From contig CM072890.1 of assembly GCA_037013685.1 (NCBI GenBank), positions 11,919,043-11,983,042 on the forward strand: a stretch of DNA of 64,000 nucleotides, given 5' to 3'. The stretch is from Acridotheres tristis. Lineage: Eukaryota > Chordata > Aves > Passeriformes > Sturnidae. The position numbers were made by a program, and so were the translations under genes. Positions 52,701 through 64,000 of this stretch are shown here, piece after piece. How positions within the stretch are numbered: the first letter of the stretch is position 1; each line of letters starts with the position of its first letter. The notes under the pieces were generated by a model that saw only the letters and a list, made by a program, of their open reading frames with translations, was not told where the DNA came from and searched no databases.

Positions 52701-52991
52701 CCTCGTTCACAGTGTGATGTAAGGGCCAGGCACTGGAGCAATCGCTGATATTTTGTAAGAAGTGATTCTGTGAAAGGATGACAATGGTCTGCAGCAGAAC
52801 TTCATAACCAAGCTTCTTCCATAGACTAAACCATGCCCATGAACAGGAGGTGGAAAATTCTGGTCTTCCTACCAAAGAAAGAATGGCACAATTCACAGTG
52901 CCTTATGGTTTAAAACAGTGCAATAACAATGAATCTTCAGGAGATGTCAATTCAGTCTTTCTCCTGAAGCTGGTAGAGCACTAGTGGTTTA

Positions 52992-53090
52992 TCATAGAAT
53001 CATTTAGGTTGAAAAAGACCCTTAAGATCATTGAGACTAATGATTAACCCAGCACTGCCAAGTCTGCTGTTAATTGGAAATGCTTGCCTC
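52992..53090 (-). mobile_element. CR1 LINE 3' tail, inverted
   Basis: atcatagaatcatttaggtt followed by gaaaaagaccc and ttaagatcattgag is the reverse complement of the CR1 3' end. Similarity fades after cagcactgcc. It is the only CR1 copy here on the minus strand. Confidence 0.85.
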
Positions 53091-56000
53091 ATTGTTTAGA
53101 GAATGGTCCTGCAGACTCTTGGAGGTACTGGGTTGCCCTGGGAGTCTCCATGCAGAACACAACCACTGCAGCTTGAGCCAGCTCTGTGTTCCTGGGCCTC
53201 TCTCAGCTTAAGCCCTCAGCCAAGCCCTATTTCTTCATGGATGCTGGTGAGACACATGGAGACAACGTGCTTTAAAAGCTGAAATGCTTGCAGCCTGCAT
53301 GCTTACATTCATTAAAGCATAGAGCAGAGCCTTTGGCTCTTTGTATCAGTCTGTGCTGGTACTTGCACCTCTGTATGGGTGTGTTGGTGGCTTTCTTGTT
53401 CATTTTGTGTCGTTCTAATGAGAGACCTCATGAGACCACAGCTCTCAGGATGTTTCCTCATATGTGCCCAGAGTTCCACACTTACCTAAAAGAGAAACTG
53501 TTTAAAACTCCAGCCAGGCTTTCTGGTGGTGGGTTTGGAAGTTTCTAAGGGCTGTCGTTTTCCCTGTGCTGTCAGGGTTTCCTGGCGGGGACACGGGAAC
53601 TTTAGGCCTCTTGGAACATGTGGCATTAACCTGTGAAATCAAGATTTTCACTGCAACATAAGCTGTCACCCAGGAAAATAGTGTACAATGCATTTGTGAA
53701 ATGTATGAAAAGAAGTTCAGGAATTCAGTTAATTAACCACATCAGTTTCTTAACGTGATCAATTTTAATTAAACTGAATTTTAATAGAGATCTGTGTAGT
53801 CTGTAGAGAGCAATTGCTAATTCTACAAAGCATGTGCTGCTTTTCACTTCAGATTTGCTCCCATCTAATTAATATGGATAGGGCATTAAGCCTTTTTGGA
53901 CTCTGGTGGTTTTCATTTCATGACTATTAATGATTTTAATGAACTAGACTAATTCAGTAGTTTTCATCCTAGTGTTTCAGAGCTTTGTTCATCACAAATT
54001 TCAGGTTTATAATTGGTTTCCAGGTCTTAACAGTGGTCATTGATCAGCTTCAGCAGTTTCTTTTACAACCCACTAGGAACATAAGAAAAGGTTTTAACCC
54101 TTTGTTAGCACAAGGGCACATCAAAACTGCCTCACTATCAGAGAAAGAAGATGGGATCTGGGAGTTCACTGAGCATTTTGTGTCTGAATACAAGTTGTGC
54201 AGAAATGTTGCCATTTGAGATATGAAATTAATCTGAACATGTCACTATGTCACACAGTTTACAAGACAGAGGACCTGATTCTGGACTGGATTCCTCATGG
54301 CAGATATTATACCAATAGAGAACCACCTTAGAGCACATCTGTTCTAACCTTTGTATATGTGTGGTTATGAAAAGTGTGGGGGCTGCCTATTAATTCAAAA
54401 CTTAACCAGAAGATCTTTATAACTTTTTTGGTACCTTATTAGTTTAGGTCAGAAACCCATCAGAGGTTCACCTCTCTGACTGGCACAAAGTGTCTTTCAG
54501 TAAATGCCTTTTGTGTGCTGTGTACTATTGCTAATAGCAAACACCTTCTTCCTGTAGGACTTAACTCTGCTGTTGACAAATAAAATTTTTGCTTTTAAAA
54601 ATAAAATTTTCAGTAGGGTTTGAGCAAAATACCTTGTACTTGTTAAACAAGTTTTATTGATTCCTACACAAAACATTTCTGCTGGGAGTTCTCATGCAAC
54701 AAGCAAAGCCCCTGTTTTTATTCATTCTTTTGGCTACCTGGACTGCCTTTGTGGCCCTTGGGAACTTTAGGACAATTAATTCTGAGGAAGCAAATAATAT
54801 CAGGGCTCGGTTTTGAGGTAGCTGGTCACATTAGACTTGGGAAAATTATTTTTTAAAAATGCAGTTTTGTTTGAGATTAAACACTTTACCAGCTACATGG
54901 AGTGCTTTGCTGTTGCTGCAGACACTGTGCTGAGCCATGGAAATAAGAAGCAGCCACGTGTCCTGGTGTCATGGTGATGGTATTGATGTTTTGTTTTTTG
55001 AACATCTTGATCACTGCCCAAGACTGATTGTAGAAGACAGGAGAATGTGGTTAGGTTGCTAGAGAGTGTGCTCAGCAGTCACCTGGCCATGTACAGGGCG
55101 CTGACTTTCCCTAAAATGAGTCAGGCAGAAATTGTGCTCTACAAGTCTCTTGTGCATTTGCATATCAACATTTCAATTTCTCTTTCTCATGGGCCATGCA
55201 TATTTGCAGTCAGTGAAGATAAAAATTTCACACCAGCTATTTCCTAAGGTTTATATACATTTCTAGTCTTCAATTATGTGATTTCTAAGTCAGACAGCTT
55301 GGAATAACTGGCAGTGCTAAATAGTGGCAATGTAGGGGGAAAAAAAAAAAAGCATACATCTTTTCCAGAGCTAGATCAGATACCCCAAATATGAATCTGC
55401 AGTAAAGCCTCCACCCAGGAGACCATGAATTAAGGCTGATAAATAATGTGTGGTGGGGATTTTTGAATTCTCATTTGAATTCTACCAGAACAAATAATAG
55501 CAACATTGATGTAATATTGGAGGTATATTTTGTATGCTTAGTGCAGAATGGAACTGGATTTGTGCTGCTTCATCATTCTGGGTTGGTACCATTTGCCCAT
55601 TGCACCTTGGATAATTGTGTTCAAGTTCTGAATGGATAAGAGCAAGTTACAAGAGAGAAAGGCTTATTATATTCAGAAGATTAAACAATGATCATAACTA
55701 TTCCTACTGGTCCTATAATCTCTGCAGGCATTAGCATAGGGTTCCCATTCCTTCAGAAAGTCACTTTGCTCTCTGACAGAAGGATCTCTTTCCTACTGCT
55801 GCCAGCTGTAATCTCTGTGCTTGTAGCTCAGATGAGAAGATTCTTATCCAAGTGCACTGTGGTTTGGAAATGTCTGTTTCAGCACTGATGTGTGCGACTC
55901 TATCAGCGGCAGTAAAGATCAATTATGCTTTCCAGCTGTTAACCCTGCTTCAGTCTTTGACAGGATTTGGTTTTTAGCTGCCCTCAGACTGTGTCACTTT

Positions 56001-59000
56001 TAAAAAATATGACAAGAATATAATGTATGGATGTATAAGACCAAATTGTCGGATTGTTAAGCAATAATGGTGAAAAAAATGCTAATGACTTTCATTATTC
56101 TCTGAAACAATGCTCTTTTTTACTTGTTTTATTCATTCACCAAGCACTTTTAGCGTTTTTACCATTTCTAAAACACTGCTGTCACAATTGGAGCCAAGAA
56201 ACTTGCAAGTAGTAGCCTCTAGTGAGTAAGGTAGTGAAAGATGGTGAATGGCATTTGACATTTAATGGCTCAGTATTCTCACTGAAAAGTGAACGGAAAC
56301 TCTCATTTTATTTACTTGCTCTTTGTGAGGTTTGAGCTTATCTGTAGCCCAGCAATCTTCTGCTACAAAATGCTGAGATGATTTCTTGAAGGTGAGGACA
56401 AGTTTTGCCCATAGGCTTATGAAATTTCAAGGGAGTAGAGTTATCCTTGGGTTTCTACTGTGTCTTGAATAGATTTGAAGACCACTGTAAAATTGCAAAA
56501 GAAAATCCTTCTGGACAAAATTAACAAAGTAGATGCTTCCAGCTCTTGGTCTTTTCCCCTGTTTCTCGCTGCCCTCCAGGACAGACTCCTGGGAGGTGAG
56601 AAGCATTCTGACTTTATGATGACCTGTAGCAAGATTTGCACAACACTATCTGTGTGTGTGTGTGCCTCAGGCAGGATTTATTCATTCCATGTGATTTTCA
56701 GTGTGCTGTAAGGATTCTGTAAAGTCAGGAATCATTCTAAACTGAAGGATTAAGAGCTAGGTTTACAACTGTAAGAAATACAGACATGTAACCATGGTTT
56801 ATAATCTATTAATTCCCTTTCAGTGATGAGTGTAAATGTTAATGTGCTGACATAAAACACATTGACACTGAGACACCACTGTTAAAGATATTATATAGGT
56901 AAATTTTCAATCTTATAGTGTGGTCCACAAGAATTGACAGAAAGGTCAATTATACCTATATATAGATATAAAATATATAGTAGATAGCTAATATAGTTCT
57001 GAACATCAGTTCTGTTTCTGCAACAGAAAAAGCAGCTGTGATTTGGAAAATGTTCACGTTTGAAATGTCTAGATCCCAGTTTTCCTTTTTCTTTTATCAT
57101 TGCAGTCAGCATAGTCACAAAAAATAGCTCTCATGATGTCATAGACTTTACTGAAGAAAGCAGTGTCTTTCTTGAATTATTTATTTTACATAAAACATTT
57201 ATAAAGTGCTACTAGACAACATGGAAGAGCAGTATAGTAAAATCAATAAGCATTAAAATCAGAATGAATTTGGGCACTTCATACATTCTGTGGGATTATT
57301 CTTCAACTGAGCCTTACATGTGATTACAAAACACCTTTGTTGCAACCCTTGATCCCGTGGCCACTCTGGGGAGGCTCCCAGTATTTGAACACTGCTGCTG
57401 GACTGTCCTCAGTTAGCTCCCAGCTATTGCCAAGGGACTGTTTCCCATCTGGGAGCTGCATGCCATGGTTTGTGCTGGCTTTCCTGTGCTCCCCTCTCCA
57501 CCTCCAGTGCCTTTGCCATGCTTTTGAGCAGTGATATTCCTGCAGAAGTGGGAAGTGTAGCACAGGGTTGGGCTGACCTGGCCCATGGAGCACTGTCCCC
57601 ATGCCTGGGGATCCCCCAGCTGCTGCTCTAGCAGAGCTTTAGGTCCCATAAACTCCCTTGGAGCAGCAGAGTAAGGACCAAGGAAATTACCTATTCAATG
57701 AGCAGTGATTGCTGATGTCAAGTTTGGAAAGATGAAAAAAATTCTCAATGTAAGAAATAAACAGCAGCTAAGGAGTTCAGATAATGTGGAAATGAGTTTA
57801 CATAGTTTTGTTCTTACAGGATAAATCACATACCTCTGCAGTTATCTTAACTAATAACATCACACAAATATGGGATTTCTGTCAAATAACATGGTGCATA
57901 TAGTGCTCATAAATGACATTACTGTTGAAAAGCTGAGAATCTGTGTGTACAAGACAGAGGCAGTGGATGTGAAATACAGTTTGGCAAGTGAATTGAGATC
58001 ATTGTGTTACACACACAAAAGCTCTGCAGTGTCCACTCTGGTGTCACAGTTCTGTTATTTTTAAATTGCTGAGTGGTAGTTTTTGGTACAAGGTGGTGCT
58101 GGTGCAGCCCAGTACCTCTTGGAGAGTGCTCTTCTGTCCCTTCATACAGTTCCCAGGTGCATGTCTTCAGTTCACCTCTGGTGGTTTTTGAGCTAGCAGC
58201 TCTTGCTGGGTGCAGTATTCCTCCTCTTCTGTCACTGGTTTGTTCCAGGCTGCTGTCTCTGGGTTTCCTCCCTCAGTGCAGCACAGTTCCCCAGAGGCAG
58301 AATTGGGAATGCCTGCTGATAAACTCTCAATAGGCTTCCCAATAATAACCTGGCCCAAATAATAACCTTTCCCAGTAATACCCTGACAGATGCTGTGTGC
58401 TCTGGTGTGATTTCTTGGCATGTGATTTGTTGGTGAGGTAATATAGTTCCATTCTAGTTTCTAGAGTATCAGCCAGCAGATGGACCTCATACTTGTACCT
58501 CTTCTTCTTGGTAATCCTGTTGGCTCCAGATTGCAATCACAATTAAGCATCTGAAAATAACTTTTTTATTAGAGTCTTCAGGTCAGCTGCCAAGAGGAAA
58601 AAATGCTGGTGAAAAATTTACTTTCCTTTGGAGCAAATCTTAACTATTATTGTCTCATCTCAATGAAAAGGGAAATTGAACAAATCATGAGCACAAAAAG
58701 GAGACTGCTGCTTCACTACTTTTCCCATATAAATTTGAACTTGGGCCTCTCAGAAAATTGACTGTAAGACCAGGCAATAGAGTCACTTTCTTTCTGATGA
58801 TGGAGGTTTTATTTTGGTTTGTTTTTGTCTTATTAAATATTTATATATTTTGTTCTAACTGAAGGAGTATCAGCAGCAGAAACTGAAAGCACATAGGCAG
58901 AGGCTGGGTGTGAGTTTGGTTTGTGGAGTGAGAAATGAAGGCTCAGATTTCCCTAAGCAGAGAAATACATTGAATCTGGCCTTGCACTCGTGTCACTGGA

Positions 59001-62000
59001 AACTGCTGCTTATAACTGACAAGTAAGAATATTCACCTTCAAAAATGGCTTTTCCCTCTCTAAGACTATTTGATGGGATTTTTACAAATTTCCTACTAGT
59101 TTTGGCCATGAAGTCTTGGATTAAACCTTCTGGTAAATTACTTTGATAATTATTTCAATTTTACATGTGTGTCCTTGCTTGGGTTTTGTTGGCATGTTTG
59201 TTTTCAAAGAGCATTGTCTGCATGACAGTCCTTTTCAGCAACAGACAAAAATTTGGGATTAAAGTGATGTTTTGCCAAATTTTGCAGTTTGTGAGTGAAA
59301 AACTCAACAGATAAATTGAAAACTCAGCAGATAAAAATTTTTAATTGTCCAGGAGGTGTTTGCTTTTAGAATTGCAAGAGTTTTTCTCCCTTCTTGGAAA
59401 GTCATGGGTGTTACTGGTTTGTGTTAAGCATTCTGGGCTAGATGGGACCCAAAACTGGTACCTGAGTTTGTGAAGAAAAAAAAAAAGGATGAGAAAGAAA
59501 CCCAACCCTCCAAAAACCAAACCAAAAAACCTAACTGAAGCCCCAGATTTCCTCATTTTTAAAAAAATAGCTGTTTTCTTTTTAGAGTTTCTGTCCTGTA
59601 TACTGATTGCTGTGATATTTCTAGACACATTAGCCTGTCGTGTGAGGGTGAAAAGTGGTATTAATTTTTAGAGCTAACTGAACAGCTATTTATTATTTTA
59701 GAATATTTGCTTTAAATAATGTCTTGTCTTGTTATTTTTAGAAATTTGTTCTTTCCCAGGTTCTCTGGTTTAGTTATAGCCCGCTGACTGGCTGCAAGGC
59801 AAATACTTAGAAATTTACTGAAATAATAACTAGAATAAGAAAGCCAGTTTGTGGAGTTTGCAGAATTTATGGTCTGAATTTGCTGTGAGTTTTGTTGATT
59901 TTTGTTACTGTTATTTTTAAACTAAGCATGTCTGTTCCCTGAAATGAATACACAGTACAGCATTATTATCCAATTAAAAGAATCATCTGGCTAAATGCTG
60001 GATATAAATAAAGTGCTGGTTAATCAGTGGCACTGGTGTTCTCCTGAAAGCCCCAGCATGTTTTATATATCACCACTCTCTGCCACACGTTGGTCACTTT
60101 TGCTCGCAGTGCTGGGACTCAGACACAGGGATGGTTCTTGTCCAGGCTTTAAGGCAGCACTCTGGAATCCAGGAACTCGGTCTGTGATGCCTCCTCACTG
60201 CTGTTTGTTCTCCTTCAGCACTGCTGAGCACAGCGTGGGAGTGCAAAAGGGGATGACAAGACAGTGACACCAGGCAAGGTCACCTGGAGCTCACCTTTCA
60301 CTGCTGAGCAGGCTCCTGCTCTTCACTAAATTCTGATGAGTTCACTCCTCCAAGAGTGGGTGGCCATGGCAAAGACAAGATTTGCTTGCTTGCTTTTAGT
60401 AACAGAATAAAGGTGATGTTTTGTGCCTTAAAATGCACAGAAGCACTGAATTATGTCCTGGAAAGCATTTTATGCTTATTCTCAAGGTGGCAAAATCTGT
60501 TTTTGCGTGTGCTGTGTGGAACCAACCACATGATACTTTAGATTTAAATGTAGTGACTTATGGGGAATGTGGAGGTGATAACTTTGAAAGAAGTGATCAC
60601 AAGTGATTCAGTTTAAATTACATGGAAGAAGGTGCATGAACATCAAAGTAATGTCAGAAGGGAGGAATTTAGAAATATATCAGTTGAGGACGGATCAATG
60701 AAATGAACTGCTCTGAAGAGTTTAGGGAATTGAGTTCATGGAATTGAAAAGTGCTCTGGATCTTAGTTTAAAGAAATTCCAATGAAATGTGCAATCAAGT
60801 ACTTAATTACAGAGCATCGGACAGAGTTACAACAGAGATAATTTAGGGTCAAAATTAAGGATGCAACCCATAAACAATCATGTTCATTGCATACCCCTAA
60901 AACAATAATTAAGCTAATGCAGATCTGGTGGGAGAACAAATGGCCATAGTTTTGTATTGAATAAATTCAGGTTGAAAACTATTTATTGAGAATCAGGCAC
61001 AGCTCTCAAAAAGAAGCACCAGGAGACAGGAGACCTAAGTGAAGCCCGATGTTCTCTTCAAAAGTCTTACCTAAAAAAAGGGTGTAAGCTGAGTGTGGAA
61101 ACCACATATGAGCTCTTAGCTGCCTCTGGTGTTTTTCTGCACAATTCTGTATCATGCAGTGTAGGCTTGCCCTCTAAAAGTGTTTGCTCCAAACCTGCTG
61201 TACTTTTTCAAGCCTCCCAAGACTATAGTTAAGCTTTGAATTCTGTCCAAAGCAGCAAGTGGGGTTAAATTTGCATGGCTTCTATTACCTCAGCTGAAGG
61301 TGCTCCTTATTTTCCATTTCTTGCAGGGAAAAGCCTAAGAGAAAGCAAAGTCTGATTACCAATATTTTGCACATATCAGCTGAAGCTAGGAACACAATGT
61401 GCAATCCAGGATCAAACTTGACAGCTCAGCCCTGGCTGGAGGCTGTGTGTGCATGTAGGAGTGACAGGGAAAGGGGATCTGGAGTCCTGCCTTTCCTGGT
61501 GCCTCACTTGACTCCCGTCACAGTTCAAGGAACTCTATACCGCTGACTTTTGTTACACTTCCCTAGGAACTTGCATTAAATTAATGATAATTTAAAGGTG
61601 TGCAGGTTATTTTATGGGAAAATAAGGTAAGTCCAGAAGTGCATACTCCTATGTAGGAGTATTTTTATTTCAAAACCTTCTTCATGCTACAAAAAAAAAA
61701 AAAATCTCATTACAATAAGGTGGAAGAGTCATTGGTTTAAATTAAATAATTTGTTTAGTTGATACATTGACATACCCAGAGTCCGAGTACCTAGAAAATC
61801 AACATAATAGATCCAGCATCCCTTCATGCCTTATTTTGGGAACCCAAGGGGTGTATATTTTTCAAACATATTTGAAATCAATAGTAGCAAAGCTACTGTA
61901 GAGGATATAACACATAAAAGAGAAAGAAAATATTGTCTACTGTAGTACCCAAAATATTTTAGCTAGGTATATGAGAACTTTGAAATTTGCTTTAAGGGCT

Positions 62001-63100
62001 GTGTAGTTAAACACTTTTTAAATGTGCTGCTTAATTTTTCCTTGCATTGTAATTCATTGTTGGCCTTTTCTGCAGTGAATTGTTGGGATTAACCAATAAA
62101 TCAGCAGAAAAGACATGCCAATTTCCTCAACAGTTGACAAATTACAGTGTGGGTGAAGTACTGTATGTATTATTTCTTTATTTTTTAATTTATTTCATGA
62201 GGAAGGCTAACATTCAGATGCCCCAAACCCATGCTGGTTTTGTTAATATTGCATTTAATTATGTTCCACTTTTATGTTCCACTTTTATTTTCATTATGTT
62301 CCACTCAAATAGCCTTTTTTAAGGTATTGTAAGAGTCATTATCAATATTAAAGTAATATAAGTAAATTTGTGGATATTTACTTTTAAATAGTATTATTTG
62401 GGAATAGAAGATTTGTAATTGCAAGGTTTTTCTTTTCCTTCTTCATTTTAATAGAAGACCTTTGAACTGGGTGTATTTTTTCAGAATATATAAGGCAAAA
62501 TTTGGGGTTTGAATAATGTAGTCCTGAATTATTTAAATACTTGCATTCTAGTTTCCACAGATTCATTATTTCCTAGTGCTTTGGGATTTTGGCCCTGCAG
62601 TCAAACTAGGCAGGGTGTCTGCTATGCACAAATCCTGTATCTGTATTTACAAATAGGTATTTAGCAGGCCATTTGTAAGTAGCACTTGATATGTGTGAGA
62701 AATAGTGATAAATAATCATGCAAATTAGCCCCTTAATTGTGCATTACCTTGGATTTCTCCAGTCTTTGCTCTCATTGCCTGCAGAGGTTAAGACTATAAA
62801 TACAATCCCATTGCTCCTCAGGATTGTGGGCTGTTTCGTCTTTATCATAACAAACCTTTTGTTTAAGACAAGCTTTTGTTAAGTGCTCAGAAAGTGTGAG
62901 TGCAGAGAAAATGTCCCTGACCTTGGCCATGTACTACAGCTCCTGGAATTGTATTAGCTTTTATACTGCATGATGTATGAGCAGCCTTCTGAGGAGTCTG
63001 GAGTACGATGCTGAAAAATAACCATTTGTGCGCCCCATTCAATGTTCGAGCTCAGACACATCAAAAACGTGGCGGTACAAAAAGTATTGCAACATCTGGG
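53091..63100. other. AT-rich unique DNA
   Basis: No interspersed repeat or gene is recognised. A GC-richer patch at 57340-57650 and another at 58080-58330 have no identifiable content. Poly(A) runs lie at 55340-55351 and 61691-61704, and a short (TG)n at 56650-56664. A three-fold ttatgttccact duplication occurs near 62260-62305. A single exon-like stretch is at 62076-62152 (+). Confidence 0.5.
62076..62152 (+). CDS. Isolated exon-like stretch (25 codons)
   Basis: Acceptor ttggccttttctgcag and donor gtgg|gtgaag bracket 25 open codons (LLGLTNKSAEKTCQFPQQLT) in a phase 2 to 1 frame. It lies 12 kb beyond the stop of the right-hand model and joins to nothing else I could find. It may be the start of a gene continuing right, or chance. 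Confidence 0.15.
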
Positions 63101-63749
63101 GACTTGTCACAGCTCCAAAGCTGCGGCTCTACCTGGGGCAGGAAGTTCGTGCACAGCACCTGCCTTGAAGGTGCCGTGGAGATTCTCCTTCCCTAAGCAA
63201 TGCCCGCAGTGGGGAGGGGGCTGCTGTGAGCTGAGGTGTGCCAGGTCTGTAGAAATGAGGCACAGCGGGGAAAATGCCCCAGAGGCACAGTTCTGATCCC
63301 AGCTGCTCCTCGGGCACGGCTGCAGCTGCCCCCTGGCTGGGCACATTTCTGAGTGTGGCAATCAGCTCCTGTCACAGGAAGGGACAGATGTGGCAGGCCA
63401 GGGCTGCTGCAGTGACTCCGAGCCAAGTGCCAGCAGTGACTCGCCCGTGCCCGAGCAGGATCAGCCCCTCAAATGGCGTTTGGGCCGTGTGATGGCTGGC
63501 AGGGAGCCTGGCACAGAGGGACGAGGAAGAACACGGCTGCATCTTCCTCCCTGCTGCTGTGCATAGTGAGGTTGGACTCTGCCCCGTCTCTGTTTTACGG
63601 TCAGGAGATCCTTTTGCCAGTGTTGGGGACACAGCAACTTTCTGAAGCTCTGTGGAAATGGAGGGAGCTCACCTTTTCCAGGGCCAGGGTGCTGGTCCCA
63701 GCCTGCCATCAAGGCAGCCCCACGTCCTCGTCACTCCTTGCTGGCTTAG
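63101..63749. other. GC-rich segment before LTR copy 2
   Basis: The base composition shifts to GC-rich with scattered CpG, and up to 126-codon frames are open on both strands. No domain, tandem repeat or similarity to the GC-rich segment before copy 1 was seen. It may be unique GC-rich DNA or part of an unrecognised repeat. Confidence 0.4.
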
Positions 63750-64000
63750 TGTGGACACACACATTTAGGGAGCTGGGGAATTCCAGCTTGGAAATTCTTT
63801 CCAGGCCTGGATTTCTCCTGACTCTCAGCTCCATTCCCAGGCTGCCAAGCTGACTGCAGCTTCAGTTAGGGAGGAGTCTCCCAGGGTGACAACACGGTGA
63901 CAAACAGAGTGGAATTCATCACCAACATTAACCCCTGGTGTCTTTGCCGTGGGACACATCCTGAGGTGCTGTCCCAAGGATGTTTTTCCCAATTGTCCAA
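63750..64000 (+). mobile_element. LTR-like element, copy 2, cut by window edge
   Basis: This is the same 5' boundary and orientation as the copy at 9815-10186. It is 251 of 251 aligned positions without gaps and differs at six sites, so the family was active recently relative to the old CR1 and L2-like copies here. The CCAAT, TATA-like and poly(A) part lies beyond the window. The sequence before it (63100-63749) is GC-rich but not homologous to that before copy 1, which supports the boundary at TGTGGACAC. Confidence 0.72.

Larger units (their letters stand above)
48196..52985. other. Unique DNA; candidate last exons
   Basis: Besides the candidate exons at 49189-49622 and their poly(A) signals, no element is recognised. 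Minus-strand frames at 50955-51284 and 52430-52741 are open for about 100 codons without known domains. Confidence 0.5.

Overview
The window looks like a bird genome, most likely a passerine, from an AT-rich, gene-poor macrochromosomal region. The evidence is fragments of CR1 LINEs with the avian-type 3' end (recognised from established knowledge of CR1 sequence), a low overall load of interspersed repeats, long stretches of unique AT-rich DNA, and one isolated CpG island. CR1 also occurs in turtles and crocodilians, so the bird call is an inference. I recognised no protein by name. No tRNA, rRNA or CRISPR was seen.

Layout. 1-9.8 kb is AT-rich unique DNA with one CR1 tail (1819-1934). At 9815-10186 lies an LTR-like element. 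Its first 251 bases recur in the same orientation at the right edge (63750-64000, continuing out of the window) with six mismatches and no gaps. 10.2-26.3 kb is AT-rich unique DNA. At 26.38-27.5 kb is a CpG island with GC boxes, a CTCF-like site and a G-rich minisatellite of 39-bp units. It is the only strong promoter candidate in the window. 27.5-46.6 kb holds a CR1 3' end (32486-32863) and a very old L2-like reverse-transcriptase relic (about 36570-37065). At 46641-47231 is a clean 27-bp minisatellite with higher-order structure, followed directly by the longest CR1 fragment (about 47337-48195). 48.2-63 kb is unique DNA with one short inverted CR1 tail near 53 kb. A GC-rich stretch precedes the second LTR copy.

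Genes. Intact single-exon genes are absent. Most open frames are short, are repeat artefacts, or are of a size expected by chance. By eye I could assemble two phase-compatible sets of candidate exons on the + strand. One spans about 1-15.1 kb and ends in a stop at 14980 with a poly(A) signal at 15108. The other lies downstream of the CpG island (28.6-49.65 kb) and ends in a stop at 49620 with poly(A) signals at 49645 and 49751. Neither matches a protein I know, and fortuitous pseudo-exons are common in AT-rich introns, so both are low-confidence hypotheses. If real, the second would be a gene driven by the CpG island, with the CR1 copy at 32.5 kb, the L2-like relic, the minisatellite and the 47 kb CR1 copy all lying in its introns.
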